A stretch of 64,000 nt of DNA. Origin: Onchocerca volvulus (Eukaryota; Nematoda; Chromadorea; Rhabditida; Onchocercidae). The notes under the pieces are model-generated. The model saw nothing but the letters and a program-made list of their open reading frames with translations, was not told where the DNA came from and did no database searches. The DNA lies in the NCBI GenBank assembly GCA_000499405.2, contig HG738138.1, positions 12,649,208-12,713,207 of the forward strand, given 5' to 3'. Positions 1 to 12,300 of the stretch are shown here, piece after piece. The first letter of the stretch is position 1. Each line of letters begins with the position of its first letter. Made by a program: the position numbers and the translations under genes.

Positions 1-544
1 TCGAATATTATTTGTAGCTTTGCTAGGCTGACGTGATCATCAAATTTGCAAATACATCATACGTAAATCAAATACAACGATTTTTGCCAAGCTTGCTTAA
101 ACATACACATGTAAAACGATCGACACTCTTGAATATATTCAGGTAATATTCCGGCTATAAACATAAATGGCTTGATGGATAGTCATGATATCAAGTAATA
201 CAATAAATTCATTGAAAAATTCAGTTGAAAATTTTATTCACTATTTCATGCCCGTTTCATTAAATAAATTACAGATATAACTAAAGACAAGAAAATGATT
301 TTAATTAAATGAAATGAATTTTATTATTACATTATGGTAAATAAATTTTTGATACTTTGAATGTCAATTGCACTTTTTCAAAATAAATTTCAATTTCAAA
401 AATTAGGTCATCACTTTCTCGTCTTTATTTCTGCAAAATTTGTTTTGAAACATGATATCTTCTAAGTTTCTGATTTATTTTACACATACAATGTTTTTAA
501 TTAAAAAATTCCAACAATAACAAAAAAAAAAGATTTAATTTTCG
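1..544. other. A+T-rich sequence downstream of the GT43 gene
   Basis: No coding exon, RNA gene or repeat of note was seen. It lies 3' of the minus-strand glucuronosyltransferase gene and should hold its 3' UTR. Confidence 0.4.
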
Positions 545-3500
545 TTATTCCACGAAAAAACCATTTGTATTTGCAACTCGTTTATCGAGATTCACCTTAA
601 CAGTTTTGGTATGCCATACCAGGATTTCACGTTCTTTCTAAAATGAAATTCTTTATATTGTACAGAAATTTACAATTATTTGTGCTTGAAAATTTTAATT
701 CAAACTTGATATTTTTCGAAATTTGATGTTTTTTTTTCTATTATTTCTTCATTCAGTGATTTTGAAATTATTTTAATTCACAAAATTTTCAAAATATTGC
801 AAAGAAACTTTAAAAATTTTAAGAATATGGAGAAAATGTCACAAATCCTTTAAGTTGCAAAAAAAAAAAAAAAAAATAATGGATGCAAAAATTGTTTATT
901 TTTGTGCACATATAGTTTGCTTTCGGAAACAGAAGTTTCAATTGATATGGTAAATTTAGGTTATAGCTTATATCCCAAAACTATGCGGTTCTATTTGATA
1001 TGATTCGACTAATTTCACTAATTATCACTCGTTTCTTAAATGAGAAAAAATAATGAACTATTTAAACCACAGTTATCTCGATTTTACTACTGCTGTTTAA
1101 AGATTAAATATTATCAAATATATATTAATTCATTTTACTCAAATTAGCAGCATAAATTCAAAAATGATAACTAAGAAATGATTACAAAAATGATAACTAA
1201 GAAACAACAACAAAAATAAATCAATCATACCTCCTCGAAGCCAAACGGCTCGAGATCAAGAATTTGAAGGCCGAGATCTTCAAGAAAACACGTTTCTGGT
1301 GCACCGAGACCGCGATTACATGATTTACCAAACACCGCCGTAGAGCTAAGAGAGCAAATTTTTCTTCAAAAAAAAAAAAGCGAACGAATGAAATAAAAGT
1401 ACTAAAAGTACACTTTCAAAAATGTAATTGCAAATTTCGGAAAAAAAAAAGAAAAAGGAAAACTTCATTGATATGATGATTGCTAATTATATAAAACTAA
1501 TTCTGATTTCTAATTAAGAAAGAAAAAAGATTACAAACTAACTTGAGAATAACATCCAAGGCTACGGCAAAACCAGCCATATCAGTTGCAAATTTCCTTT
1601 TCTTATGCCATATCACATTCCAACCTACGACTGTTCCATTAACAACTTCGGGAGATTCGACCAATGCACCGCCGGCAAAACCTGACTACTTTTGGCAAAT
1701 TTAATAAATTTAATTCAATTAAGAATTGAGAAGCTTCACATATCAAATCTACAATCTCTAACTTCTGATTAATTTAGAGATACTATTTTAAGATATTGTC
1801 AATTCCGCTAATAAATTCATTTTTTGGTTTTTGTCTTTTTTTTGTCCCAAATCAATTCCCCTTTAATCGATTTTTCAAATAATTTGAACTTAGGTTCCAT
1901 TAAAATCGAAATAGATGATTGAAATGAAACAATTCTGATCGTGAATTACTCACCAACAGCCCATATTCCAACCTTTTGTACATTCCTGATATAATTATTG
2001 AATAATCGAGTATCATAAGAATTATCATCGTCAGCAAAATAAACAACTGATTTGATTGATTCACCAATTATTAAATCTGAATTATTACGTAAATATTGCA
2101 ATGCTATAGTTCGTTGATACCAGCCACGACCTAAATTCAAACTAATTTAAATTATAACTTAAATTCCTTTTACTGTTACATCTGTACCAGGGTATCTTGA
2201 TGTTCAGCACAGCACGTATCTTTTGCAAATAGAAATGACAGCAAACACACTAAATTATATTGATCTCTTGGAAAATAATCAAAACTTTAATTGCCAAATA
2301 GTTTTTACTTAAATTCAGAAAGGTCTGAATTAATAAATCTAAGTTTGCAAAAAGCTTGCAAAAATAATGCATCAAAGTGAAAAAATCTTTTCATCATTAT
2401 ATGCCTAAGCAAATTAACGATGTTGATAACATTTTTAAATGAATAATTTTTCTTCGTTCAAATGCTTATTTCTTTTGCTTCTTGTTTCTGAGGTTGTGAA
2501 ATTTGGTTCTCTATGGAAAGATTTAAGGAATTCCATTACGATGGAATCTGAATGATTCATATAAACAGTATTATGTCATAATCTATTCGAAATTTAAACT
2601 ATAAATTATTGCATAATAGATAATTGAATTTTTATATTAAATTTTGAATGCTAGATTTTACCAGAAAAAAAAAGAAAACAAGCTATTTTATGGCCCAATT
2701 TTCTGACTTTAATTTCTTCAGCTAGAAAAATAACAAAAAAAAAAAAAAGGAAAAATCAACACATACTGTGTTTATATTTATTGTTGAAATTAGAAAAAAA
2801 GAAAATAAGATAGGAAGAAAAAATGATAGAAATTGAAGATGATAGGAATAACTTAGAAGAAAAAGTTGAAAATCGATTATAAAACTTTCAGATCTTCTCT
2901 TTTTTTGTATCACTTATAATAGCATACGACAGATCAGATGTTATAATCAATTAAAAATAAACATAAGAACTTTTAGTCAACTACTCACTTGCGTAGAATT
3001 AGCATAATAATAAGCATTATTCTGCTAATGCTATTTTATATTTAATTTTTACTGTTATTGTTTTTTCGTTTGTTTGTTTTGATCGGTCACTATAAATGAC
3101 AAGCTGATAACTTTGGATAATGATAACGTACGTGGATAACCCGGCGGTGTTTTAGCTGGAAAATATGTATATGATAAAGCGGTACGATTGAGCAATTTTT
3201 CAACAGCTTTTACTTTATGATTTCCATCTTCAATGACAATCCAATGTAAATTTTTGATATGTGATAATGTATTTGCCATTCTGAAAATGTCCATCTATCA
3301 TTTCAATACTTTTATTACAGTTACAGTTGGAAAAATTGTAAACTTTGTTTGGAATGTAATCAAATCACATCAGACATAAATTTTATTCTTTGATCAGGAA
3401 GAGGAATTATTTTAATATTTTTTCCTAAATTTAATGCAGATTTGTGTAATTCATGCATTTAATCATCTTTTTTTTTAAATAAAGAAACCTAGTCATATCA

Positions 3501-4293
3501 GCTAATCTTGTTGACCGACGATAAGTTGGTGTTATTACAATGATTTGCGAGGAACGTTGAGGTGAAATTGATGCTTTTACAGTTGTTCTCAACGTATCTG
3601 ATGACCTGAATAAAAGATTAAATTAATCACAGATTAGGGTGATGACCTATATGAACAAATGATTTACGTAAATACCACGAAATGTCACACACTAATAACA
3701 ATTCTGATAATTTTGATATGAATTATGATATTTAATTGATTGTGCAATAATTCAATCATCCATCGATTAATTCAATATTTATAAATTAAACCAGACAATA
3801 TTAATCAGCAATCATTTCTTCTCTTTTTTGGGTTTATTTATATGTGAACAATGAAAAACAATTGTATTATACACTTTCGAGATTACTTAATTACTTTCAT
3901 ATCTTTTATATAATTATAATTAATTTGAAAGGAAAAGAAAAGAAACTGCTTAATTGCAATTTATTTTTACTCATTACAATATTAATTTAAATTGCATCAA
4001 TCATAATATTACTTAACGAGATTAATATTATAGAATCCTTGATAACACATAATTATATTAATTAATCAGTCAAAAAATTTAATAAAAATAAAAGTGATAA
4101 CTTACCGAATAGATGATGTAAATTGTAAAACTAATAGTAATATAAATATAGCAGCTAAAATGCGTAAATAATATATCATGTAGGTTCGATGACATGATCC
4201 TGAGCTGTGCATTTGTCGTAAGCATTTCTCCATTGAATTTTCATTTGTAAAAGGAAGAAGTGAAAAGCCTGTTATAAATTGGAATGTATGCAT
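545..4293 (-). CDS. Galactosylgalactosylxylosylprotein 3-beta-glucuronosyltransferase-like (GT43), 7 exons
   Basis: The join is 4293-4106, 3605-3489, 3280-3132, 2130-1954, 1681-1543, 1345-1231 and 637-545. It is phase-consistent throughout and gives 325 aa, close to the 320-335 aa usual for animal B3GAT/SQV-8 enzymes. The family transfers GlcA from UDP-GlcA to terminal galactose, for example in the proteoglycan linker, in the Golgi. A type II signal anchor (about residues 39-58) follows a short N-terminal tail. Recognisable blocks in order are IIVITPTYRR, the Mn2+-binding VVYFADDDNSY, the GWNV/KFATDMAGFAV acceptor region, a PETCFLEDL segment where the family's catalytic Glu lies, and the C-terminal ILVWHTKT with the UDP-GlcA-contacting His. 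The start is the first ATG after an in-frame stop. Met21, Met28 or Met38 are alternatives that keep the anchor. I cannot say whether it is the true SQV-8 orthologue or another GT43 paralogue. Nothing looks broken. Confidence 0.93.
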
Positions 4294-5616
4294 GTTATCG
4301 ATTAAATCGTCGTTTTATCATTTTTGCATACGGTAATAATCAAATCATCTTGATTGCATCATTGTTCATTGATTTTTTCGTAATTTTTTTTTCTGCTCTT
4401 TTCGCACAAAATTTTTGATTTTCCTTTTATTTTCAAAATAACTATTTCAAAGACTAATTTTCCAATTCATTACATGATAATGGGAGGATTTTACCTAACT
4501 ACGATTATCATGAATAAAATAATTTTTGAATAGGAAAAATCACGTGTAAAAATGAAATTGATTGTTAGCCTCCCATTTATGCATTTTTGATCGATTACAA
4601 AGTACCCTCTTTGGCAATATTTTTGTTAAAAGAGAATTTATGTGAAAGAAGAAAAGTTCTTTTTTTAAAGGATATAATGAGCATGAAACATTTTACCACA
4701 CTCAAGTTTTATATGAAAAGTTTCACACGACAAATCCGAAAAGAAAAAAAGGATATCAAAAATGCATTGCAAAGGAATATATGACTGTTTGATTATAAAT
4801 ATATATACATGTTGCAAATTTAAATCCTTTTGGTAGCATTTCAAATTTTGGGAAGAAAATTTTTTTTTTGTTCCTTTTTATACAAGATATTTTGTAATAT
4901 AACGTATATATAGGCATTTATGCAACGAGATTTTAATAGTTATATTAATTGTATAAGATTTGGTTAAAAAATTATCATAATATTTTGATTGAAAACATGA
5001 ATTTTCGACATGTTTTATGATACAAATTTTGTAGAAAAATAGGTGATGAGAAAGGAAAACGAAGAAAAAATGTATCAGATTTCAATTCAAAAAGAACTAA
5101 AAAGTTCAAATAGTTTCAAATAAAAACAAGAAAAGTGCCAAAATTAACCAATTTCTTTTTGTCATTTCCCGAATTTTGAATTATTAAAGAGTATCAATTT
5201 ACATTCGAAATGAACTCATGTTAACATAAAACTTTAAAATAATTCAATATCTTTTTTTGTTATGAGAAGTTATATCATAAAGTGTGCCAATTTTGTTTGT
5301 TTATTAATTTTCACTTTAGTAACGCTGAATTTCTTAGTAAAATTAAAAACTTTGGAGTAAACTGGAAATGATATTAGGGATAACAGATATACATTGGAAT
5401 ACTGCGTATAAAGGTGAGATTAATGTCATAAATGGTTGGAAAAATAGGCTCATTTCTTAAGGTTGATAATTTATTAAAAAAGTTATATAATTCAAAATAG
5501 GAACTTTCAACATTATACATCAGTATAGCTTCTATACTACGGAATCTAATTTAAGATATAGATCGTATTTATTATTAAAATTTTGGAAGAATTTTAAAGA
5601 TGAAAATCAGTATACT
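4294..5616. other. Intergenic, no gene seen
   Basis: A+T-rich spacer between two minus-strand genes. It should contain the promoter and any trans-splice region of the GT43 gene. Short ORFs here have no splice or motif support. Confidence 0.4.
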
Positions 5617-6349
5617 TTATGCAATAAAATGAATTTTCATGGCAGCAAAAATAAAAATAGCACTTAATTTGAGGTAATTAACACTGTTGTAAGACTAAAT
5701 GGAAAAAAAACATCCAGTTAAAATATTTAATCGAATTATTCCTTTTTTCTTCTTACTTTATAAATTAGCGATTTCGATATAGTACTGTCCATAAGTTTAC
5801 GACAATAATCGTTGTATTATTTCTTAATTCAATCTTTCGGGTTAAACTTACTGAATCAACCACTTTTCGATGAACAATTAATGATAGTATTTTATTGACT
5901 TTCTTAAAGCTTTTAAGACAATGCTTTAAATGTCTTATAATGCTTTGACACTGCCTAATGGTTGTTCTCCCCGAAATGTGTTGAAATTCTAAAATCAAAT
6001 ATAAAAAAGAATTTTGAAAAATTTAAATTTAATAAAATTTAAACAGGAATGAAGAATAAAACATAACTAAAGTGATAATAGAAGAAAATTCACGAGTGAA
6101 TTGAATCCGAATTTGAAATACATGTTTACAAATTTGGATGCTGATTATATTCATAAAACCTGTCGTAGTACCGAATTCTGCCGAATCAAGTATATCGTTT
6201 GTTTCGCTGTGATTTCTCTTTTTATCGATTTTCGAATGAGAACAATGAATCGATATGCTTGTTGCTGATGTTAAATTACAAGACGGCGAGTCACTGTCAC
6301 ATTCATCCACTTCAAAGATTAAGTTACTTATAAGTAGGAAGAGTCTCAT
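5617..6349 (-). CDS. Putative small secreted or GPI-anchored protein, 3 exons, unknown function
   Basis: I do not recognise a family. Proposed exons are 6349-6160, 5988-5852 and 5694-5617, giving 134 aa. Exon 2 has a clear TTTTAG acceptor and a GTAAGT donor. Exon 3 follows a TTTAG acceptor and ends in TAA. Phases agree (1, then 0). The exon 1 donor (GTTTTA) is the weak point. The product begins with a short hydrophobic signal-like segment, MRLFLLISNLIF. A Cys/Ser-rich stretch follows (C at about 17, 24 and 36), then a basic helical-looking part around RQCQSIIRHLKHC. It closes with a hydrophobic tail, KLSAIFIFAAMKIHFIA, that could be a GPI-attachment signal or a membrane segment. It lies 1.3 kb from the GT43 gene on the same strand. 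It could be a chance ORF chain, but three agreeing splice phases make this less likely. Confidence 0.42.
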
Positions 6350-9300
6350 TGTTATATTCGAAAATATTTCAACATCATATTTCGTTTATAGCATTTCACT
6401 TCGGTTTTTCTTCTTTCTTTTTAGCTCCATATGAAAATAAATTGAAATTGGTGCGATAATTTTCAATAAATGAAAAAAAGAAATTTAATTTCATCATATC
6501 AGACAGTTTTTCCATTGGGCATTAAAAAAGATGATGTGAAAGATTTTGTTGATTAGAAGGAATAAAAATGAACCATTTCGTTCATTTATCAAATTTTCAT
6601 CAGTTCGATAAACCAAAGAAAAACTAATTTCGATGAATTATCATGAAAACTAGTACGCCATAGATTGTCCGGATATTCAGTGAAAGAAAAGCATATATCT
6701 CCCGATGACTAAGTAAATTTTTTATGAAAAACAACGAGAGGGTATTTGTCGATCAAATAAATGAGTTTCACGATACTATTAATTATATCACTAATTATTT
6801 TGATCCATATTTTCTTAATTAAAATATTAATGAATTTAATTTTCCTTTTCATCGAAATTTTATTTTATTCATGCTTTTTTTTATCTTTGGATTCATTTCA
6901 AAAAAAAACTACTTGCCTTATGTTAATTTTGTTGCTAAGAATTTTAACTTTTAAGCAAACATCCATTACCGGAATGAATAATTGAAATCATACCATAATA
7001 ATGAAAAAGATTATTGCTATCGCAATTTAATAACCTAAAATGGAAAAGAAAAAAAGTCTGCAAACTAAATTGCAAACAATGAACACAAAAAAAAGGAAGA
7101 AAATGAAACGATGAATAAATGGACGATGTGAAATAATAATGAATAGAATGATGAGCCGATAAAAAGGTAATATGAAATTATTAACCGGTTTTCATTCTCA
7201 TTAGGCTAAAGCTGAAAATGAAATTGTAGCCTTGATAATTATAACTTCAGCGAGTTAATCGAGTTCTCCAACGGATGTTATGAATATATCACATTAATCT
7301 TTGTTGCATGTAATATAGTAAACAAGATTTAACACTACTATATTGTTTCAACTACTGCTATTATTATCACTATTATTATTGCTATCATTATCACAATAAC
7401 AAATAACAATCTGATACACTCTATAAATTTCAAATATCACCACAATGTTTAATCATGGCTTTATGATACCAAGTAATATTTCTTATTGATTGACTTGTAA
7501 ATGCTCTAAGGATACGCAATTTCCAATGATCAAAACAATAGAAAGAAAAGCATTAATAAGTAAATGCAATGAAAAAAAAATAAAGTAAATTTTATTCTAC
7601 GTTAATTTAAATTTTAGAAGCTTATTACTTTCTGCTATGCATACCATATATATATGATCGGTATTTTTTTTTCTTTTTTTTTCCAAATTAATCATAAACT
7701 AATTTCAACAAGAATTTGCTATGTTCATTTTAATATTTTCAATTATTGAAAACTTATAAAATAAAAGTGTAAACATTCAGTTGCTAAATTTTAAAATTTA
7801 CCAAATTTAGGTAAAAATTTTAAAATTGATTCGAAATGAAGAAGGAAAGAGAAACAAAATTTGGAGGAAAAAAGAGGTGAGAAGGCAGCAAGCAAAAGCA
7901 ATTCTGTTTTCGAAAGCATGTTATTAACTACTCACGCTTGAAAAAATAACAATAGTTGATTGGAAGAGGAAAAAGACTGGGGAATGTTAAGGGAGGAAAA
8001 AGCGGGAGAATGTAAGGATCAGGGAATATCGGGGGATAGCGGGGGAGAAGAAAAAAAAGACAAATGTGGATAGATGGGTGGGTGAAGAAGAAATATGAGC
8101 CTAACTAAACTACAAATTTGCTCTTTCAGAATTGTTAATTTTTCGAAGTATGCATTTTCTGTTGATTTTTAGTTTCATTCATTCTTCATTTATGTATGCA
8201 TATATATGAAGGTATGATAAGCAAACGATTAAATCCCATGAATAGAGAGCTTATAATCATACGATTTCAATATTTTTTCTAGTTGTTTGCCAATATATAT
8301 TATCAAAAATTAAAGAAAAAAAAAGGACGAAAAAATGAAAAGAAAATGTCATCATCACATTGCCAATAAATTGTTTCATTCATTTCACTGCTTATTTAAT
8401 TCGAACTTTTATACTAAAATTATTCTTAAAAATAAATTCTTTTAGGGACTTCTTACTTCTCTTTATTTTATTTCATTGTCATTTTTTCTTTTTCTTTTTT
8501 TCTAAAATTTCGCTTTCCATTTTTCACTTTTTTTCGCCTTACTTTCACTTTTTATTCGCCTTTTCGTTTTTGTTTAGTTTAACCTATCATTCTTCTTACA
8601 TTATCTTTCCACTTCTTCCTTCCTTTTCCCTTATTCGAACTTTTCTGCTTTTTGATCAATTTAAGCAAATTTCATTTATGGCTAAAGGAAGATAAGTAAC
8701 TGATAGTTCTGTCCTTTTAGCCTTTTTTTTTTTCTTCACTTAAATAATTTTCAATAATCAACTTATCCGCATTATCGTCAAATTTTTTATCTTTTCTCTT
8801 TTTTTTTCTTATCAGTTATTGAAAATAATGGATTAAAATTAAATATTTATAATGTACCATCTTAAAGAGAATTAGTTATTTCCGCATTCATTTTGCTAAA
8901 ACTGCTTAAATTCCACTTACATTTAAACTTCCAGTCAATAATTATAAACTGAATAATGAAGTTGCTTGAATCTTAAAACTAGATTTGAACTATTCACAAA
9001 CTACAACTTTAACTTCTGTACAAGACAGAAATCAACAGATAATAATGAAGTGGAGAAGAGACTTATTTAGAAGTTTTAAATGCGGTAAAAAAGTGCCTAT
9101 AACTTTTCGCAGTTCAATTGAAGGACAATTAGTTACTAATTAACGATAACCCAGTAGGTCAAATATGATGACATTGAAGGGAAGAATCTGAAATCTCTTT
9201 CAAAGTGACATGCATGAAGATTACGTCCAATATAAATTGTCATACCAAATAACCAAACAGTCTTAATCTACATGTGCATAAATTCAATTTTGAATCGTAG

Positions 9301-12300
9301 AAATTAGAGCTAAAAATAAGAAATAGCAACTTACTCTCAAATTTCAATCCAAATTCACCACGTCGCACGCTTATCAAACGCTCTATTGTTGTTGTAGTAC
9401 TTCGTAAAATAATGATCAAATAAGAAACAACTTCGTTTAGAAATGACAATTTCCGCATGAAATTTTGTCATTTTTAAAGAAAAAAAAAAAAAAAAACTTC
9501 CTGATCTTTTCCTCTATCCTTGAACCATAACTAATGAACCTATTTGAGAAAATTTTCCATAAAGTAAATGAAAAAAAGGAAATGAAAATGGAAAAATGAT
9601 ATCAGTTAGAATACACAGGAATCTTAAAACTAATTTATGAAACATTTTTATCATTAATCATTCACATTATATTTACCTATCTATCGTAGGTTTAACTTAT
9701 TTTTCATTTCTAAGCGTTCACAAAATATTGAGGTTTTTCAAATTTTGCAATTTCTAAATTTTATATTTTTTTGTATAGAGTAAAAAAATGTCATATGTCT
9801 CTTGAAGTCATTTTAGACTATACGAAATTTCGTACTGTAATTATATCATTTTTTTTTGTTTCTTTCCTTTCTTTTTACGATTTTTTTTTCTCGATTATAA
9901 CAAATAAAAATAGGAAGAGTTGTTCAAATATTTCGAAATTTTTTGGAAGCCGATGAAGGACAACATATTATATCTTGTTTTAACAAATTTGTCTTGATTT
10001 TACAATAATTTTTACATATTTTCGAATTAATTGAACTGAAAGTTTAAAAAAAGATAAAAAAACAAATTTCGCAAATTACATACTAATTACATAGTAATCT
10101 TAATTTTTAAGAAAGTTTATCAACTTTTACATTTGTGAAAAATAAATTAAAATTCCCTCTGAGATTCAACTACATGCATCGCACAATTAATTGCTGCAAA
10201 TTATATGTGCAGGCATGCGTGCATGTATGTATGTGCTTGTATGTTAAGATTTGAGTACAATATGTTTCGTGCATAAATTTTCTTGCTTTTGATTGAAGAA
10301 TTCAGTACAGATAAATGAAATGAAATCTATGAAGCGGAACTAAATTGACCATTGAAGAAAAAAAGAAATTTGATATTTCCAATTGTCCTGATTATTGTCG
10401 ATTCCGAATAATAGTCTGACTTAAAAATGTTACACAATTCGAATTCAAGCATATCATATTTTTGATTAATAAATGATTTTGAATATCAATCATTTGTGGC
10501 TCTTCGACACAATTTGTAGCATTTATTGGAAGTATTTTTCTTTTCTTTTTTATTTCTATTTTATAGGATAATGCTAGTAGGAGTGGCATTTAAATTCTAA
10601 GTATTTAGTTTAAGTTCCCAAAGATTTTCACTTTCATTACGTTATTGTTTATTAAAGAAGGAGTAATTAATCAATGTATTCAAAGACTGGAAAATAACAG
10701 AAGAGGAAAAGTTTCCATTCTTTCGATTTTTTTTAAAACTTTCCAAAAGAATTTCTGAATAATTTCAGGAATTTGATAAATAATTTGCAAATTATTTTCT
10801 CATATATTTGATATTTAATGCAAGAAAGTCATTAAATATTATAATTGTGTAAAATATAGTTGCTGGGAAAGTAGAAGAGCAGTTGTTAAGAGTAGCTGTT
10901 AAGTGAATTCAAGATGTCTGCAATGAAATTGTGAAAATTGAAAACAGCAACTTCAATTTTAAGAGACAAACAATATCAATAAAAGTGTAAATTCAGTGAT
11001 AATAAATGATGTCAATGTGTTAATTTCTATGCAATGATTATTTATTAATCACATTCAAATATATAAAGTTTATGAAAAGAAAAGGAATAAATCTCTTATC
11101 CTAAATTTATTGTTAGTTAAAAAAAATTTAATCCAGAAATATGAAATGTATAGCATGAATTTTAATATTTAATTAAGTAAATCAAAATTGATTCAAGTGA
11201 AACATTGAATATATATGTTTTTTCATTCTTTCTTTATATATATATTCATCAAAAGTTGAAATGTTGAAGTTAAATAAAAAAACATATATTATATATATAT
11301 ATTTTGATATAATTTTTAATGAATGTTTATACATTTCAACCAAAATCTATGTTGGACATATTTGCAAATTTGAATAATTTTAAGCTTAATTTCGGATAAG
11401 AAAATTAACAGGATGAAAAATGAACCTGTTGAATTTGTGACATAGAAATGTCCTTACAGACAGTTTGAAACTTTTTTTCAATTCAAATATAAAGGATATT
11501 GAAAGTGTAATAAACAAATTCTATAATTGACGACTAAGGAAAAAATTTTTGATGAAAATATGCGAACTACAAAATCCGAAATCAGGTAATTAATTAACTA
11601 ATTTGCTTGCAAATAACTCTTATTATGCAATTAATAACTCATAATTTTTTCATTCATATCTTACAGTCCTTATAAATTTTTCAGAATGCATCATTTTTGA
11701 AATTCCACCGAACGAACGCATTGTTTTTTCGATTTACTAAAAAAAAAATAATTTGTATGAGGGATTCGATCAAAGATTTTATTATACTTTTTTTTTTCTC
11801 TCTCTCTCTCTCTCTCTCTTTGCACTCTTAATGATAAATAGATGACTTCAGTCATTTCAAAAAAAAAGATAAGAAAGTAATTCCAAACAAATCAATTAAG
11901 TCATTCTTTTTAAAACAAAAAACCGGCCAATCAAAATTTATAGTAAAATAAACAAAGGAAAATATATAGGCATAAAATGCTGTTTATAAAAAAAAAAGAA
12001 AAAAGATTACGGAACATAAAAAGATCTTTCACTTAAATAATTAAAAACAAAATCTTTACTTAAATAACTGTTGACATATGACTTAAATGGAATTATATAA
12101 ACAGCATATTGATCTCTCCGAATAAATGCAATTATATCTGAATCAACTTCATCTGCTATGCTAATTAATTATCTGAAAATATTCTAAAATATGCAAGAAT
12201 ATGATAAAATCTTAAATTTTTTTTCTTTTTTTCATTACCATTAGTATAATTTTTTTTACCTGCGATAAAAATAATCAATGAATCTTTTCAAATTCTTTGA

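Noticed and set aside
1140..1205. Short tandem copy of AAAATGATAACTAAGAAA
   Set aside because: It is a minor local duplication within a GT43 intron with no evident consequence.
8360..8695. 111-codon plus-strand ORF rich in Phe/Leu/Ser
   Set aside because: Its composition follows a pyrimidine tract; it has no signal, domain or splice support.
9336..9458. Minus-strand first-exon-like ORF ending at a GTAAGT donor
   Set aside because: The only compatible downstream acceptor leads to a stop after eight codons, giving a product of about 50 residues without recognisable features.
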